64,000 nucleotides of DNA from CAZHVS01 sp964536015 (GCA_964536015.1 CAZHVS010000012.1:31185-95184), one strand, 5' to 3'. Shown: positions 1 to 10,070, counted from the stretch's first letter. Numbers and translations: made by a program. Notes: generated by a model from the letters alone, not told the origin.

Positions 1-1448
1 GTAGAAAAATCAACAACCTGCGAAGAATATGTCTTATTAGAAAAAACCCTTTGTCCATAAATACCAATAGAGCCATTACGTTTTTCTTTAAAAATTCCAA
101 TTACACCGTTATTCTGATCCGGTATTAAACTCAAATAACTTTTCTCACTATTCGGAGAATTTGCAAGTGCCACTCCACCAACTCCCCAGAGAAATTCTCC
201 TTTTCTGCTAATTCTTTGAGCATAAATATCAGGCTGTAAACTATTCTCGGCTTTCTCAAAGTAGGCAATTATTGCACCACCTCGTCCATCGCTTGTAATT
301 GATTGTGCAAACTGATTTCCTTTCAGCTTCATATAAGCTGCACTATCTTCGCTCCATAACACTTTTCCGTTTAAGCGGAATTTTTGTACATAAATATCTT
401 TATCGTTGTTAATTTCATTAATCCAGCAAAGAATAATTGTTGAATCACTTGCAAGCAACGGGATTGGATTAGTCGGTGTTCCCTTTTTACATGGAATCGC
501 AAGACCCGATACTCCGTAAATATTATTTCCAGCCAAATTAAATAATTGATGATATATTTTCTTTTGTTTTCCCTGAGTTTGCCAGCACAAGTAAATAAGA
601 TTAGAATTAACCTTAATAGCTCTGTAAATAAAAACACTTGCAACCTGCCCAGATAAAATATTTGGTTCTTTTTTCCAATCAAAATTTCCTGATTCATCTA
701 TATGCTGGGAGCGTACTTGCGAAATGTTGTTTTCATTTTCAACCCACAATATATAAGCCCCACCTTTGTCATCAGAAAAAACAGAAGTAAAATTTTTTGC
801 ATTAGCTGATGAAGAGATTTTGATGGGTGAATTAAACACTGGTTCACCTGTTGCAGATATTTTCTGAAAATAAACAGTATATGAAGAAATGGAGAGGTTG
901 TTTTTTTCAACAAATGTAATATAAGCAATACCATTTTTATCCAGCGAGCATGAATAATTTAGTATTTCATTATTCCCCTGTGCAACGGCTACTCCATGCT
1001 CCCCCCACAACAGGTTACCGTTTGTTTGTAATTTTTGGATATAAAGATTTCCATTATTCTCAGCAGAAAAATCTTTCCACAAAACCACAGAAATATTTCC
1101 GTGTGAATTTGACAAGACGGGGTTAACTTTTGGTCCTTTTAAATTGCTTACTCTTTTTCCTGAAGACTTAAAACTAACATAACCATCTACATTAAAATGC
1201 TGGAAGAAAATATCCGGCGTTTGACTTTGCTTGGTATCCTGCCAAACAATAAATGCCCCACCAAGATTATCTTCAGAGACAGAGATATCAACCGGATTAT
1301 TAGTCTCCGAAATTAATTCATTGCTTATCAAAGGATTGTTAGACCATTGTGAAAAAACATTAACAGCATAAAAGGACATACAGATTAAAATAATAGAAAG
1401 TTTAATCTGAGAGGAGATAAAATGTTTATGTAAAAACCTAATTAACAA
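1..1448 (-). CDS. Secreted repeat protein, C-terminus outside window (partial)
   Basis: The reverse strand is open from the smc stop region to base 1, so the C-terminus lies outside the window. A TTG at 1448-1446, overlapping the smc stop, gives a signal peptide: basic start with R, H and K, then a hydrophobic run ending in a VFS-Q cleavage site. The ATG at 1379 would leave only a stub of it, so TTG is preferred. The mature part repeats a unit about every 55 residues with a core like IYxQ-(x5)-G-(x2)-LW followed by GVAV/GVAL, seen about eight times, and GGA-x-IVWQD-type strands between. This resembles surface beta-propeller proteins of Ignavibacteria and Bacteroidota. A type IX sorting domain would be expected beyond the edge. 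Function unknown; the enzyme or adhesin role cannot be told. Confidence 0.72.
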   Translation of the reverse strand, partial: MLIRFLHKHFISSQIKLSIILICMSFYAVNVFSQWSNNPLISNELISETNNPVDISVSEDNLGGAFIVWQDTKQSQTPDIFFQHFNVDGYVSFKSSGKRVSNLKGPKVNPVLSNSHGNISVVLWKDFSAENNGNLYIQKLQTNGNLLWGEHGVAVAQGNNEILNYSCSLDKNGIAYITFVEKNNLSISSYTVYFQKISATGEPVFNSPIKISSSANAKNFTSVFSDDKGGAYILWVENENNISQVRSQHIDESGNFDWKKEPNILSGQVASVFIYRAIKVNSNLIYLCWQTQGKQKKIYHQLFNLAGNNIYGVSGLAIPCKKGTPTNPIPLLASDSTIILCWINEINNDKDIYVQKFRLNGKVLWSEDSAAYMKLKGNQFAQSITSDGRGGAIIAYFEKAENSLQPDIYAQRISRKGEFLWGVGGVALANSPNSEKSYLSLIPDQNNGVIGIFKEKRNGSIGIYGQRVFSNKTYSSQVVDFS

Positions 1449-4400
1449 AATCCAGTTCCTCATTAAAACGAACACTAACAAGTTTAGAGACACCTTCTTC
1501 TTGCATAGTTACTCCATAAAGTGTTTCGCACGCTTCCATTGTTCTTTTATTATGCGTTACAACAATAAACTGTGTGTTAACGCTAAACTCTTTTAGTATT
1601 CTGGTAAAACGATCAACATTAGCATCATCAAGTGGTGCGTCAATTTCATCAAGTACGCAGAACGGGCTTGGTTTAACAAGATAAATTGCAAACAGAAGTG
1701 CAATTGCGGTTAATGTTTTTTCGCCACCAGAAAGTAATTCTATTGATGTTGGTCTTTTCCCTTTGGGTTTTGCAATAATTTCGATTTTTGCTTCAAGGGG
1801 ATCCGCTTCTTCTTCCAACTTTAAATCCGCTTCATCTCCGGGATTAAACAAACTTCTGAAAATTCTAATAAAATTTTCTCTTATCCGTTCAAAAGTTTCA
1901 GAAAATAATTGATGAGCAGTGTTATTAATCTCTTCTATCGTCTTAACTAAATCTTTTTCGGATTCCAGCAAATCATTTCTTTGCTTTGATAAAAATTCAA
2001 ATCTCTGTTTTTCTTCTTCATACTCAGAATAGGCAAGACTGTTGATTGGCCCAAGATTTTTTATCTGTTGCTTGAGCGTGTGAACTTCGTCGGTTCTTCC
2101 CTTAAAGTCAAATATATCGAGATCATCAAATTCTTTTAGTTCTATCGCAAGTGAATAATTTTCATAAATATGTTCTCGCAGATTTTCTATACGCATATCA
2201 ACTTCTTTTGCCTGCATTTCAGATTCATGAATCTTATTTGATGCTGCTTCTTTTTCTTTTCTTAAACTCCCGAGTGTTTGCTCTCTTTCATTAATGTTTG
2301 TTTTAACTGACTTATAATTTTTCTCAATTTCAATTTCTTCAAGATTGAGTCTGTCCCTGATATTTTTCAGTTCATTTAAAAGTTCTGAATCTTTTTGAAT
2401 TGATATTTCAAGATTACTAATTTCAGTGTTAAAAGAATCTATATCATGCTCACGTTTAGCTATCGTTCCGGTTATGTTTGTAATTGTTTCTTTTCCGTAA
2501 ACAAGTGAGTTCTCAAGATTTTTCTTTTCTCCATTCAATCTTTCAATTTCAAGATTGACTTCATTTATTTTGTTGGCTGCAAGATTAAAATCATTTTCAA
2601 CGGATTGGAATTCTTCTTCAAGACTTTTTTTCTGTTCATCAATTTTATTTTTTGATTCAATCAGTTGCGAAATTTTTCCAGTTAAAGATTCTCTTTCATT
2701 ATCAATTTTATTTGACGAAGATGCAAATTCCTGTATTTCATTTCTTGTTTTCTCAATCTCATCAACTGCTTTTTGTTTTTCATATTCAAACTGGGCAATT
2801 TGTTTTTCAACATTTGCAAGATCATTTATAAGTATTCTTCCTTTTTCTGAAAGCACTTTTAAGTCTATTTCAGAGGCCTGGTTTTCAAGACTTTCTATTT
2901 CATCTCTCAATTTATTTAGTGCGGCTTCTCTTCTCGGAATTTCTTTTTGAAGATTTTCTAAAAGTTGTTTTCTTCCAAGCAATGTTTCATCAAGCTTTGG
3001 TTTTGAACCACCTTCAATCACTCCGGAATTGTAAATTAAATCGCCGTTAAGGGTTGCAAAATTAAAACCTCTGTATTTTTTCGAAATTGAAAATGCATTT
3101 TCCAGCTCATCAACTATAATTGTATTATCAAGCAATCTGTCAAAAAATGGCTGCCACTTTGCTTCGGTTACAACAAGTTTATTTGCCCAGCCTAAAAATC
3201 CTTTTTCATTCTGAATTTTTTTTGCTTTACGGGTTAAAAAATATTTTCCTATTTTTTCTAAAAAAGTCAGGTTGTTTTGTTCCTGGTTATAAATATAAAA
3301 CGATGCCTTACCATATTCATGGTTCTTCAGGTATTCAATTCCCCGTTTTACATCTTCTATACTTTCAACCAGAATATTATTAAGATTATTTTTTAATGAT
3401 GCTTCAATTGCAAACCGATATTGTTCGCCTGCATCGCCAATATTAGCGAGAAGATTTTTATCTTTACCCGTCCAGGATTTATCATCAAGTAATACTTTTG
3501 CTCCCTTTGAAAAACCTTCAAGATTATCTATAAGATTTTTAAGAAAATTTATTTTGTCGTTAACCGCAGCAATTATTCCCTTTTCTTCAATCTCCTGCGA
3601 TTTTAATTGTGAGAGTTTTTTCTCAAGGTCTTCTTTTTCTTTCTGCTTTTTTGCATAAAAATCTTCAGCTTCAACAAGTTTTTTCTCAACATCGATTTTG
3701 TCAAGAGACAGCTCTTCAATAAAACCAACAGTCTTTGCAATATTGCCTGTAAGTGTTTGTATCTTGCTGTTCAACCTGTTAATATTATTGTTTATTCTTT
3801 CAAGAGAGCTTTGAAGATTTGATAATTCATTCTCTGCAGAGGTTAATTCCTTAAATTGCTCCAGAGAGTTTTCGGAAATAGTTTTTAATGCGTTCCGCTT
3901 TTTTTCAAGCAAACCTTTTTTCTGACTTACAATTTCTTCATCGAGTAACTTATCAGATTGTTTTAACGCAATACTATTTGATACATCATTAAGCTTTTCA
4001 GAGTTCTTAGAAATTGTTTCTTCGGTTGACTTAAGACGCGTTTTTAATTCAAGGATTTCCTGTTTATACCGCTCAATATTTTTTATTAAAGAATTCTTTC
4101 GTTCCAGCCCTACAGAAATGTCTTGTTCTGTTTTATAAATTTTTTCAGTTTGAGAAGTAATCTCATTTCGTTTTGAATTTAACAGTGATTCAATTGCGCT
4201 AAGCTTTTCTTTAAATATCTTTAATTCATCTTCATACTTATTTAGTTCAGATTCAAGCTGTATTTTTTTGCCGGATAGTTCTTCTTTAAGTAACTTGTGT
4301 TGATTTTTATTTCTGTTAAAAAGAGCCAATTCTCTTTCGGCAAGTTCAAGTTCAAGCCCTCTTAGTTCGGCAGAAAGATTGCTGAATTTGCTTGCTCTTT

Positions 4401-5028
4401 TTGCCTGTCGTTCAAGTGAGTTAACTTTTTTCTCCACTTCAGAAACAATATCATTAACACGGGTCAGGTCGGCTTTAACATCATCAAGTTTTTTTAATGT
4501 TAATCTTCTTCTTAGTTTATATTTATTTACTCCTGCAGCTTCTTCAAACATTGTGCGGCGTTCTTCTGCTTTGTTGCTCAGGATTGTTTCAACCATTTTC
4601 AATTCAATTACAGAATAAGCATTCGAGCCCATTCCTGTATCCATAAAAAGATTGGTTATATCTTTTAACCGGCAAAGATTTTTATTGAGAAGATATTCGC
4701 TTTCGCCCGAACGGAAGATTCTTCGCGTTACTGTTATTTCAGAATACTCGGTAGGCAAAATACCTTTATCATTTTTAATTGTTAAAGATACTTCAGCCAT
4801 TCCCATTGGTTTGCGATTTTTTGTGCCGTTAAAAATTACGTTCTCCATTTTATCCGAACGGAGAGTACTGCTTTTTTGTTCGCCCAAACACCATCTTAGA
4901 GCATCTACAATGTTTGTTTTGCCGCAGCCATTTGGACCAACAACCGCAGTTAATCCCGAATCAAAATCAATCTCTGTCTTCTGCAGGAAAGATTTAAAAC
5001 CCAATATTTCTAATTTCTTTAAATACAA
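1438..5028 (-). CDS. smc: Chromosome segregation ATPase SMC
   Basis: Structural maintenance of chromosomes protein, which forms an ATP-driven ring that compacts and segregates DNA with ScpA and ScpB. At 1196 residues it has the full family length. The N-terminal head has Walker A GPNGCGKTN near residue 32. Two long coiled coils flank a hinge around residues 520-650 with the glycine-rich IGDAGEQY stretch. The C-terminal head has signature LSGGEKTLTAIALLFA near 1100 and Walker B FCVLDEIDAPLDDAN near 1125. The start codon is TTG at 5028, which gives the usual MYLKKLEI-GFKSF N-terminus; there is no clear Shine-Dalgarno. The gene begins 3 nt after the stop of the upstream GH2-like gene, so the two are probably co-transcribed. 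Confidence 0.97.
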   Translation of the reverse strand: MYLKKLEILGFKSFLQKTEIDFDSGLTAVVGPNGCGKTNIVDALRWCLGEQKSSTLRSDKMENVIFNGTKNRKPMGMAEVSLTIKNDKGILPTEYSEITVTRRIFRSGESEYLLNKNLCRLKDITNLFMDTGMGSNAYSVIELKMVETILSNKAEERRTMFEEAAGVNKYKLRRRLTLKKLDDVKADLTRVNDIVSEVEKKVNSLERQAKRASKFSNLSAELRGLELELAERELALFNRNKNQHKLLKEELSGKKIQLESELNKYEDELKIFKEKLSAIESLLNSKRNEITSQTEKIYKTEQDISVGLERKNSLIKNIERYKQEILELKTRLKSTEETISKNSEKLNDVSNSIALKQSDKLLDEEIVSQKKGLLEKKRNALKTISENSLEQFKELTSAENELSNLQSSLERINNNINRLNSKIQTLTGNIAKTVGFIEELSLDKIDVEKKLVEAEDFYAKKQKEKEDLEKKLSQLKSQEIEEKGIIAAVNDKINFLKNLIDNLEGFSKGAKVLLDDKSWTGKDKNLLANIGDAGEQYRFAIEASLKNNLNNILVESIEDVKRGIEYLKNHEYGKASFYIYNQEQNNLTFLEKIGKYFLTRKAKKIQNEKGFLGWANKLVVTEAKWQPFFDRLLDNTIIVDELENAFSISKKYRGFNFATLNGDLIYNSGVIEGGSKPKLDETLLGRKQLLENLQKEIPRREAALNKLRDEIESLENQASEIDLKVLSEKGRILINDLANVEKQIAQFEYEKQKAVDEIEKTRNEIQEFASSSNKIDNERESLTGKISQLIESKNKIDEQKKSLEEEFQSVENDFNLAANKINEVNLEIERLNGEKKNLENSLVYGKETITNITGTIAKREHDIDSFNTEISNLEISIQKDSELLNELKNIRDRLNLEEIEIEKNYKSVKTNINEREQTLGSLRKEKEAASNKIHESEMQAKEVDMRIENLREHIYENYSLAIELKEFDDLDIFDFKGRTDEVHTLKQQIKNLGPINSLAYSEYEEEKQRFEFLSKQRNDLLESEKDLVKTIEEINNTAHQLFSETFERIRENFIRIFRSLFNPGDEADLKLEEEADPLEAKIEIIAKPKGKRPTSIELLSGGEKTLTAIALLFAIYLVKPSPFCVLDEIDAPLDDANVDRFTRILKEFSVNTQFIVVTHNKRTMEACETLYGVTMQEEGVSKLVSVRFNEELDFVN

Positions 5029-5031
5029 TTT

Positions 5032-7629
5032 TTAAATCCGCGAATTAAATTCTTTAAATACCTGTAAAAGATAATCGACAGAAGAATTTTTCAATTGAAA
5101 ATAGAGAATAAAAATTCCGGCTGCCACAATTATAAACAACGCACTATAAAAATAAACATTCCCAGGACGAACATCATAAATTACATAAATGCCTTTAATC
5201 AATCTATAAACGACCCAGATTGCAAGAATGATTAACACCACATAATAATAAATTACTCCTATGTCGGTATTAATTAACCTGTAAAGAACTATTGCAAGAG
5301 GAATTGTTAAAACAACCGGAAGCATAGCCCATACCACGGTATAATAAGCATTGCTGAAAAATACCTTGTTCATTACAAAGAAGGAAGCAATTTTTATTAT
5401 AAGAGCAATCAAAACAATTTTAATAAAAAAGATTATTGACAATGCGATTAATGATTGCACAGGGTGCCATGTGAAGTAGCTAAATAAATTCAACAATTTG
5501 TAGCTGCCAAGGGCGACAAGAACCTTTTCAAAAAATATTTCGGATTTAAGACTATACAAAACACTTGCTGTAATTAAAGAAAGCGAGGCCGCTATTATTA
5601 CTGCAAGTAAGGTAGAATGAATTCCTGAAATAACTCTTAAGTCTCTTATGTCTGCAAAGAAATTGTATGGTCTTAACAATGCCCTGGAAGCATCTTCTCT
5701 GAACTTTCTTCCTGTATTTACAAGAAATCCCATAAACAAAGCAAGCCCAAGACCAAAGACAATAAAAATCATTGGAGAATCATCTTTTTTAACTCCAAGA
5801 GGAATTGTAACTTTTTCAAGATTGTGCAAACGGGAATAAATTACTTTGTAACTAATCCTGTCGGTGTTTCTGTCTTCTCCAAGAATTCCAAGTGAAATTT
5901 TTTGTTCTTTATTATACCCCGAAATTATCGAATGATATTCAGAGCGGTAATCGAACATTGTATTAATAAAATATCCACCCGAATTATTTTGTTCGAAGTA
6001 CAAAATAAGTTCTTCAATATTTTTTGCCTGACTGTCAAAAGTATTCTGATTTGTTGAACCGCTGTTAGAATTTAAGTTTGACAGATAACTTGCTTCGCTT
6101 ATAAAAACTTTTCCTGCCCCCAATCTTTCAATAGCAGACAGATAATATTCATTTATAGAAGAAACAGGTTTGTTAAAAAGTTCAATGCTGTAAAAATCAA
6201 TTTTGGGAACGGTTTCAAAATTAAGATTTGTAAAAGATGCAAAAAGTAACCTGGAATTATTTTTCTTAAATTCACCTGCAAGTTCATTCAAATAAAAGAT
6301 CGTATAAGGAGAATTTGCAATGTAAGAATTTCCTAATCCTACAGCAGCAATTACTGAAAAGTTATTATATGCTTCCCACATTCGGTTTAGGTAATTTTTG
6401 CTTCTATCAAGGAAGACCTGGTTGTCCATTAATGTTGCGGGAATTCCCTGTAAAGGAAGTTCAATAAATGCCAACAATCCATACTCTTCACAAAGAGAAA
6501 GTAAATATGGATGCGGAAATGACTTTGAAAATCTTACTGAATTAAAACCAAGCTCTTTAATTAACCTTATATCTCTTCTCATTTGTTCGCGTGTAAACAT
6601 TCCACCGAAATTATAATTGGAAGAAATATATGTTACTCCGTTAAACTGGAACTTTGCACCATTGAGTGTAAGTGAATCGGTGTTGTTATTAAGATTATAA
6701 AAAGAGACAGGTTTAATTATTTCATCAACAAGAGAACCCTGTTTGAACATTTGTATAATTAGCTTATACGTAAAAGGCGATGATGGTGACCAGAGAATAG
6801 GATTCGGTATTTCGAAAAACTGGTTTACAATTTTTTCTTTTCCCTGCTTGAGTAAAAACGTTGTGCTTGATGAAAACGCTGTTTTTTCCAGTCCCGCCTG
6901 CAAAAAATATTTTATTTCAAAATTATCAGATTGGTTTAAAGAGTCGCTTGCTTTTTGATACTCATTATTAACAACTCTTGCTATTATATTTAGCTTGGCT
7001 CTGCCAGTGTTTCCCTGAAAGTTATATGAAAATTTTAAGTTGCCGATATTTGAGTTTGGTAATAACCGAAGATAAACATCCCTGAAAATTCCGCCAAAAC
7101 TTTCGGGATATAAGAAACTTTGTTTAACAGGAATTGTATTCCACGAATCAGCTTTTGAATTAACAGTTACCGATAGAACATTTTCTCTATCGCTTAGCAG
7201 CCAATCTTTTGGCAAAAGAAATTTAAATGGAAAATCTCCGCCTACATGTTTATAAACCAATTTGTTGTTAATAAAAATATCCGCACTGTAATTTAGCCCA
7301 AGAAAATTAAGCTCAAAATTGTTTTGTTTAATTTGCTCTTTGTTCAGGGTAAATGCTTTTTCAAAAACCAGCTCTGCATCACTGTGATGAACAGACGGAA
7401 TTTGAACCATTGTTTTTTTCTTACTTTCGTCGGTTGATTTATAAACTTTCCATTTACCATTCAGAATTATTGTGCTTCGTGTGGAGGATTTTTCTATAAA
7501 ATCGAGGTTATCTTCAGTAATTGTATAACCCGTAAGTTCTTTGAAAATAATCTGTGGAAAAGCTGGTTTTATGCTAAAAAGAAAAACAAAAATAACAGCA
7601 TAAAAAGCCTGTTTTTGTAACAACGTCAT
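5032..7629 (-). CDS. GH2-like protein fused to a six-helix membrane domain, probably catalytically inactive
   Basis: The 865 residues comprise a signal peptide ending near PAFPQ, a glycoside hydrolase family 2 sugar-binding jelly roll (FGGIFRDVYL near 180), an immunoglobulin-like domain, a TIM-barrel region (about 310-600) and a C-terminal membrane part. The membrane part has about six hydrophobic helices, the first near residue 630 and five after 680; they resemble a Yip1-type domain, though that match is by eye only. In GH2 enzymes the acid/base Glu follows Asn in a SLGNE-type motif. Here the equivalent is GLGNS, so the acid/base is lost, while a later ISEAS segment could keep the nucleophile. 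A sugar-binding or regulatory envelope protein is more likely than an active glycosidase. ATG start; smc follows directly. Confidence 0.75.
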   Translation of the reverse strand: MTLLQKQAFYAVIFVFLFSIKPAFPQIIFKELTGYTITEDNLDFIEKSSTRSTIILNGKWKVYKSTDESKKKTMVQIPSVHHSDAELVFEKAFTLNKEQIKQNNFELNFLGLNYSADIFINNKLVYKHVGGDFPFKFLLPKDWLLSDRENVLSVTVNSKADSWNTIPVKQSFLYPESFGGIFRDVYLRLLPNSNIGNLKFSYNFQGNTGRAKLNIIARVVNNEYQKASDSLNQSDNFEIKYFLQAGLEKTAFSSSTTFLLKQGKEKIVNQFFEIPNPILWSPSSPFTYKLIIQMFKQGSLVDEIIKPVSFYNLNNNTDSLTLNGAKFQFNGVTYISSNYNFGGMFTREQMRRDIRLIKELGFNSVRFSKSFPHPYLLSLCEEYGLLAFIELPLQGIPATLMDNQVFLDRSKNYLNRMWEAYNNFSVIAAVGLGNSYIANSPYTIFYLNELAGEFKKNNSRLLFASFTNLNFETVPKIDFYSIELFNKPVSSINEYYLSAIERLGAGKVFISEASYLSNLNSNSGSTNQNTFDSQAKNIEELILYFEQNNSGGYFINTMFDYRSEYHSIISGYNKEQKISLGILGEDRNTDRISYKVIYSRLHNLEKVTIPLGVKKDDSPMIFIVFGLGLALFMGFLVNTGRKFREDASRALLRPYNFFADIRDLRVISGIHSTLLAVIIAASLSLITASVLYSLKSEIFFEKVLVALGSYKLLNLFSYFTWHPVQSLIALSIIFFIKIVLIALIIKIASFFVMNKVFFSNAYYTVVWAMLPVVLTIPLAIVLYRLINTDIGVIYYYVVLIILAIWVVYRLIKGIYVIYDVRPGNVYFYSALFIIVAAGIFILYFQLKNSSVDYLLQVFKEFNSRI

Positions 7630-8231
7630 TAACTCGGTATTTTCTTCAAAAAATTCTATTTAACGTTGCAAATATACAATTTATTAAGAGGGGTTCGCAA
7701 TGCTAAAGTTATAACTGGCCGGACTTACCTTAAGCTTCATCACTGTATTTTAGGCGAGAAACCTTAACCCAAACAGAGATAATCCTCGCTTTTTATCCAG
7801 AAAATTTATCAATAATGAACAATTCTTAAATTTAAGCTCTAAATCCGAAATACTAATTCCAGCAAGTCAGGATTGGACAAATTCAGAACCAAAAATTCAA
7901 AGCGTTAAAAATTGTTTTGCATTTTACTTTAATTAAGTTCTACCTGTCTTATGTAAATGGCCGAATGTTCTATGGGCGGTTTCTCAAAACTGCGTTTCGA
8001 GTTACAAGGATTGTGAAATAAATACTCAAAAACATTCAATGATTCCAGAGTACCCGTCAAAGGCAGAGTATCATAAGGATTTTTTTACAGAATAAGTTCA
8101 TATAGAAGAATAATGCAGGTATTGGAGGGGGTTATATTTTTATAGTTTGTGTTTCCAACTTTAAAGACTTTTGAATATATTTGCCGGTGATTTTTATAAA
8201 ATTATAAAGAATAGAAAAGGTAAATTAATTT
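7630..8231. other. Gene-free 600-base stretch before rpsT
   Basis: No open frame with recognisable protein similarity and no tRNA-like cloverleaf was found between the divergently transcribed GH2-like gene and rpsT. Base composition is somewhat less AT-rich than the flanking intergenic DNA over about 7690-8060, which could reflect decayed coding sequence, but I could not identify a source. The last 80 bases carry the candidate rpsT promoter. Confidence 0.5.
8152..8183 (+). promoter_or_regulatory. Candidate Bacteroidota-type promoter of rpsT
   Basis: TATATTTG at 8176-8183 fits the Bacteroidota -7 consensus TAnnTTTG. A TTTC at 8152-8155, 20 bases upstream, is a one-mismatch version of the -33 TTTG element. 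The distance to the rpsT ATG is about 48 bases. Whether Ignavibacteria use this promoter type is not certain, so this is a motif match only. Confidence 0.4.
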
Positions 8232-8501
8232 ATGGCGCATCATAAATCGGCTAAAAAAAGAATTCGCACAACTGAAAGAAAAAGAGCAATCAATAAAAGT
8301 TCGGTTTCTAAATTAAAAACTGAAGTTAAAAAAATTCTTGCTTCAAAGACGAAATCCGAAGGGGAAAAAGATTATAAGAAAGCTGTTTCTGCAATAGATA
8401 AAATGGTTGCAAAGGGCAGAATTCATAAAAACACAGCAGCAAGAAGAAAGTCGCGAATTACAAAACATCTTAACAAGCTGACAGATACTGCTTCTAAATA
8501 A
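8232..8501 (+). CDS. rpsT: 30S ribosomal protein S20
   Basis: Small basic protein of 89 residues that binds 16S rRNA in the 30S body. The N-terminus MAHHKSAKKRIRTTERKR and the KGRIHKNTAARRKSRITKHLNK region are typical of S20, and the length is usual. It stands alone, with a candidate promoter upstream and a strong terminator right after it, so it is probably a single-gene transcript. Confidence 0.97.
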   Translation: MAHHKSAKKRIRTTERKRAINKSSVSKLKTEVKKILASKTKSEGEKDYKKAVSAIDKMVAKGRIHKNTAARRKSRITKHLNKLTDTASK

Positions 8502-8518
8502 GCCGTTTAAAATATTTT

Positions 8519-8556
8519 AAGCCTTTACTTACTTTGTAAGGGCTTTTTTCTTTTTA
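8519..8556 (+). terminator. Rho-independent terminator after rpsT
   Basis: AAGCCTTTAC (8519-8528) pairs with GTAAGGGCTT (8536-8545) with one G-T pair, and a T-rich tract follows to 8556. It lies 18 bases after the rpsT stop and just before the end of the convergent nucleotidyltransferase gene. Confidence 0.85.
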
Positions 8557-8558
8557 AA

Positions 8559-10070
8559 TTAACACAGGTCATCAATCGCATCTACACCAGAAGGCATTGG
8601 AAGATAAAATTTAATTTCCTGAAGTTTCCCATTTCGCTTTACAAGTCTGTTCACTTTTTTCTTAATCAACACACTATGTTCAATATGCACACCATCTTCT
8701 ATAATTGAACCAAAGACGTAGCTTGTTCCTTTTATTAAAACATCTTTCCCAATGCGTAAAGGGAATTCATCGCTGCCCGTCATATTAACGCTTGATTCAA
8801 TCTTGGAATTATCTCCTATCTCAATATTACCTTTAATAATATCTCCCCAAAATATTTCAACATTATTACCGATTACAAATTTTTGTTCTGGAAACGTAGA
8901 AAGGTAAGCATTTTCCCATACTGTAACATTTTTGCCAAAAATGACATTACCATTTACATAAACATTCTTTTTAAGCCGTATGTTGTAATTTAATTTAACC
9001 CCTTTTCCTATATAAACTCCTTTCCCTATACTAATATCAAGTGGAGAACCTTTTCTGTCTGCGTCTATAATTTCGTTTACCACACTTTCTTCTATAAAAA
9101 AATCATCCGGGTCTTCAATTTCAACTATGTTTTTTATTTTATCATAAATTTTATAACGATAAACTTTTTCCATTTCCTTTAAAACAGATTTATCGTTAAA
9201 GCCCATTACAACATACTGCTCTTCAGGACTGATTGCATTAACAGTATATTTATGTTTATTAAAAATGGCTATTAAATCTGTAATATAAATTTCATTCTGA
9301 GCGTTGTTGCTTGTAAGCAGATTAATGGTTTCGGCTAATTTATTGAATTTAAACGCATAAACTCCGGAATTGAATTCGCGGTTTTCTATCAACTCCTGTT
9401 TTGTAAATTCATAAATTCTCTGATTGAAAGTTGTTCTGTACTTCTCGTTGTTATTAAGTACAAGAATGTCTTTATATTCCATTATTTCAATCACTTTTCC
9501 AGTATCTTCTTTTGAGGGAGTTCCTTCGGAGTCGTATTCCTTAACTCTTAAAATTCTTCCGTAAGAATTTTCGCTTACAGGTCCCTGGTAAATTCCGGTA
9601 AGTACCATCATATCGGAATCAGAATTAATAAATTGCTGTCTGAACATTTTTATTGTTGCTTCATCAAGCAGCCCCATATCGCCGGGAAGCACATAAACCA
9701 ATCCTTCATACTTATCCTTTTTAATTTTATCCAACCCTGTCTGAACTGCATGTCCCGTTCCTTTTTGTTCAGATTGATAAGCAAACACATTGTTTTTCCT
9801 TTTCCCGATAACCTGCATAACATCTAGAGCTTTAATACCAACAATAATGATAGTATTCAGATTTTCAATTCCATATACACAAGCGTTATAGACTCTTTCA
9901 ACTGTAGAAACACCCCAGATACTATGAAGCATTTTGGATTTGTGAGATTTTATTCTTTTTCCATGTCCCGCAGCAAGTATTATAGCGGTTTCTTTCAGTT
10001 TATAATTCAAACCTGCGGAAAGTTCTTCGGCTAATTGATATATATTGCTTTTTTCCACTTCACTTCTCAT
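8559..10070 (-). CDS. Sugar-phosphate nucleotidyltransferase with left-handed beta-helix
   Basis: The N-terminal half is a nucleotidyltransferase fold like the pyrophosphorylase half of GlmU: AAGHGKRIKSHKSKMLH nucleotide loop near residue 33, QKGTGHAVQTGL near 100, PGDMGLL metal-binding Asp near 128. The C-terminal part (about 340-470) consists of hexapeptide repeats of a left-handed beta-helix (IGKGVYIGKGVKL, IGDNSKIESSVNM). It lacks the clear GlmU acetyltransferase signature and ends in an unrelated KFYLPMPSGVDAID tail. It therefore probably activates a sugar phosphate, perhaps GlcNAc-1-P, but calling it bifunctional GlmU is not justified. At 503 residues it is longer than typical GlmU. ATG start at 10070. 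Gene stands alone, convergent to rpsT. Confidence 0.75.
   Translation of the reverse strand: MRSEVEKSNIYQLAEELSAGLNYKLKETAIILAAGHGKRIKSHKSKMLHSIWGVSTVERVYNACVYGIENLNTIIIVGIKALDVMQVIGKRKNNVFAYQSEQKGTGHAVQTGLDKIKKDKYEGLVYVLPGDMGLLDEATIKMFRQQFINSDSDMMVLTGIYQGPVSENSYGRILRVKEYDSEGTPSKEDTGKVIEIMEYKDILVLNNNEKYRTTFNQRIYEFTKQELIENREFNSGVYAFKFNKLAETINLLTSNNAQNEIYITDLIAIFNKHKYTVNAISPEEQYVVMGFNDKSVLKEMEKVYRYKIYDKIKNIVEIEDPDDFFIEESVVNEIIDADRKGSPLDISIGKGVYIGKGVKLNYNIRLKKNVYVNGNVIFGKNVTVWENAYLSTFPEQKFVIGNNVEIFWGDIIKGNIEIGDNSKIESSVNMTGSDEFPLRIGKDVLIKGTSYVFGSIIEDGVHIEHSVLIKKKVNRLVKRNGKLQEIKFYLPMPSGVDAIDDLC

Noticed and set aside
371..934. Two short minus-strand open frames inside the first partial gene
   Set aside because: They lie in a different frame from the continuous repeat-protein frame and lack any protein-like pattern.
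2555..5035. Plus-strand open frames opposite smc
   Set aside because: They are antisense to coiled-coil codons and are rich in Ser, Phe and Leu as expected for such shadows.
7630..8231. tRNA or small RNA gene in the long gap
   Set aside because: No cloverleaf, conserved T-loop or terminator hairpin could be found by eye.
8559..10070. Assignment as bifunctional glmU
   Set aside because: The acetyltransferase half of GlmU is not recognisable; only the nucleotidyltransferase half is supported.
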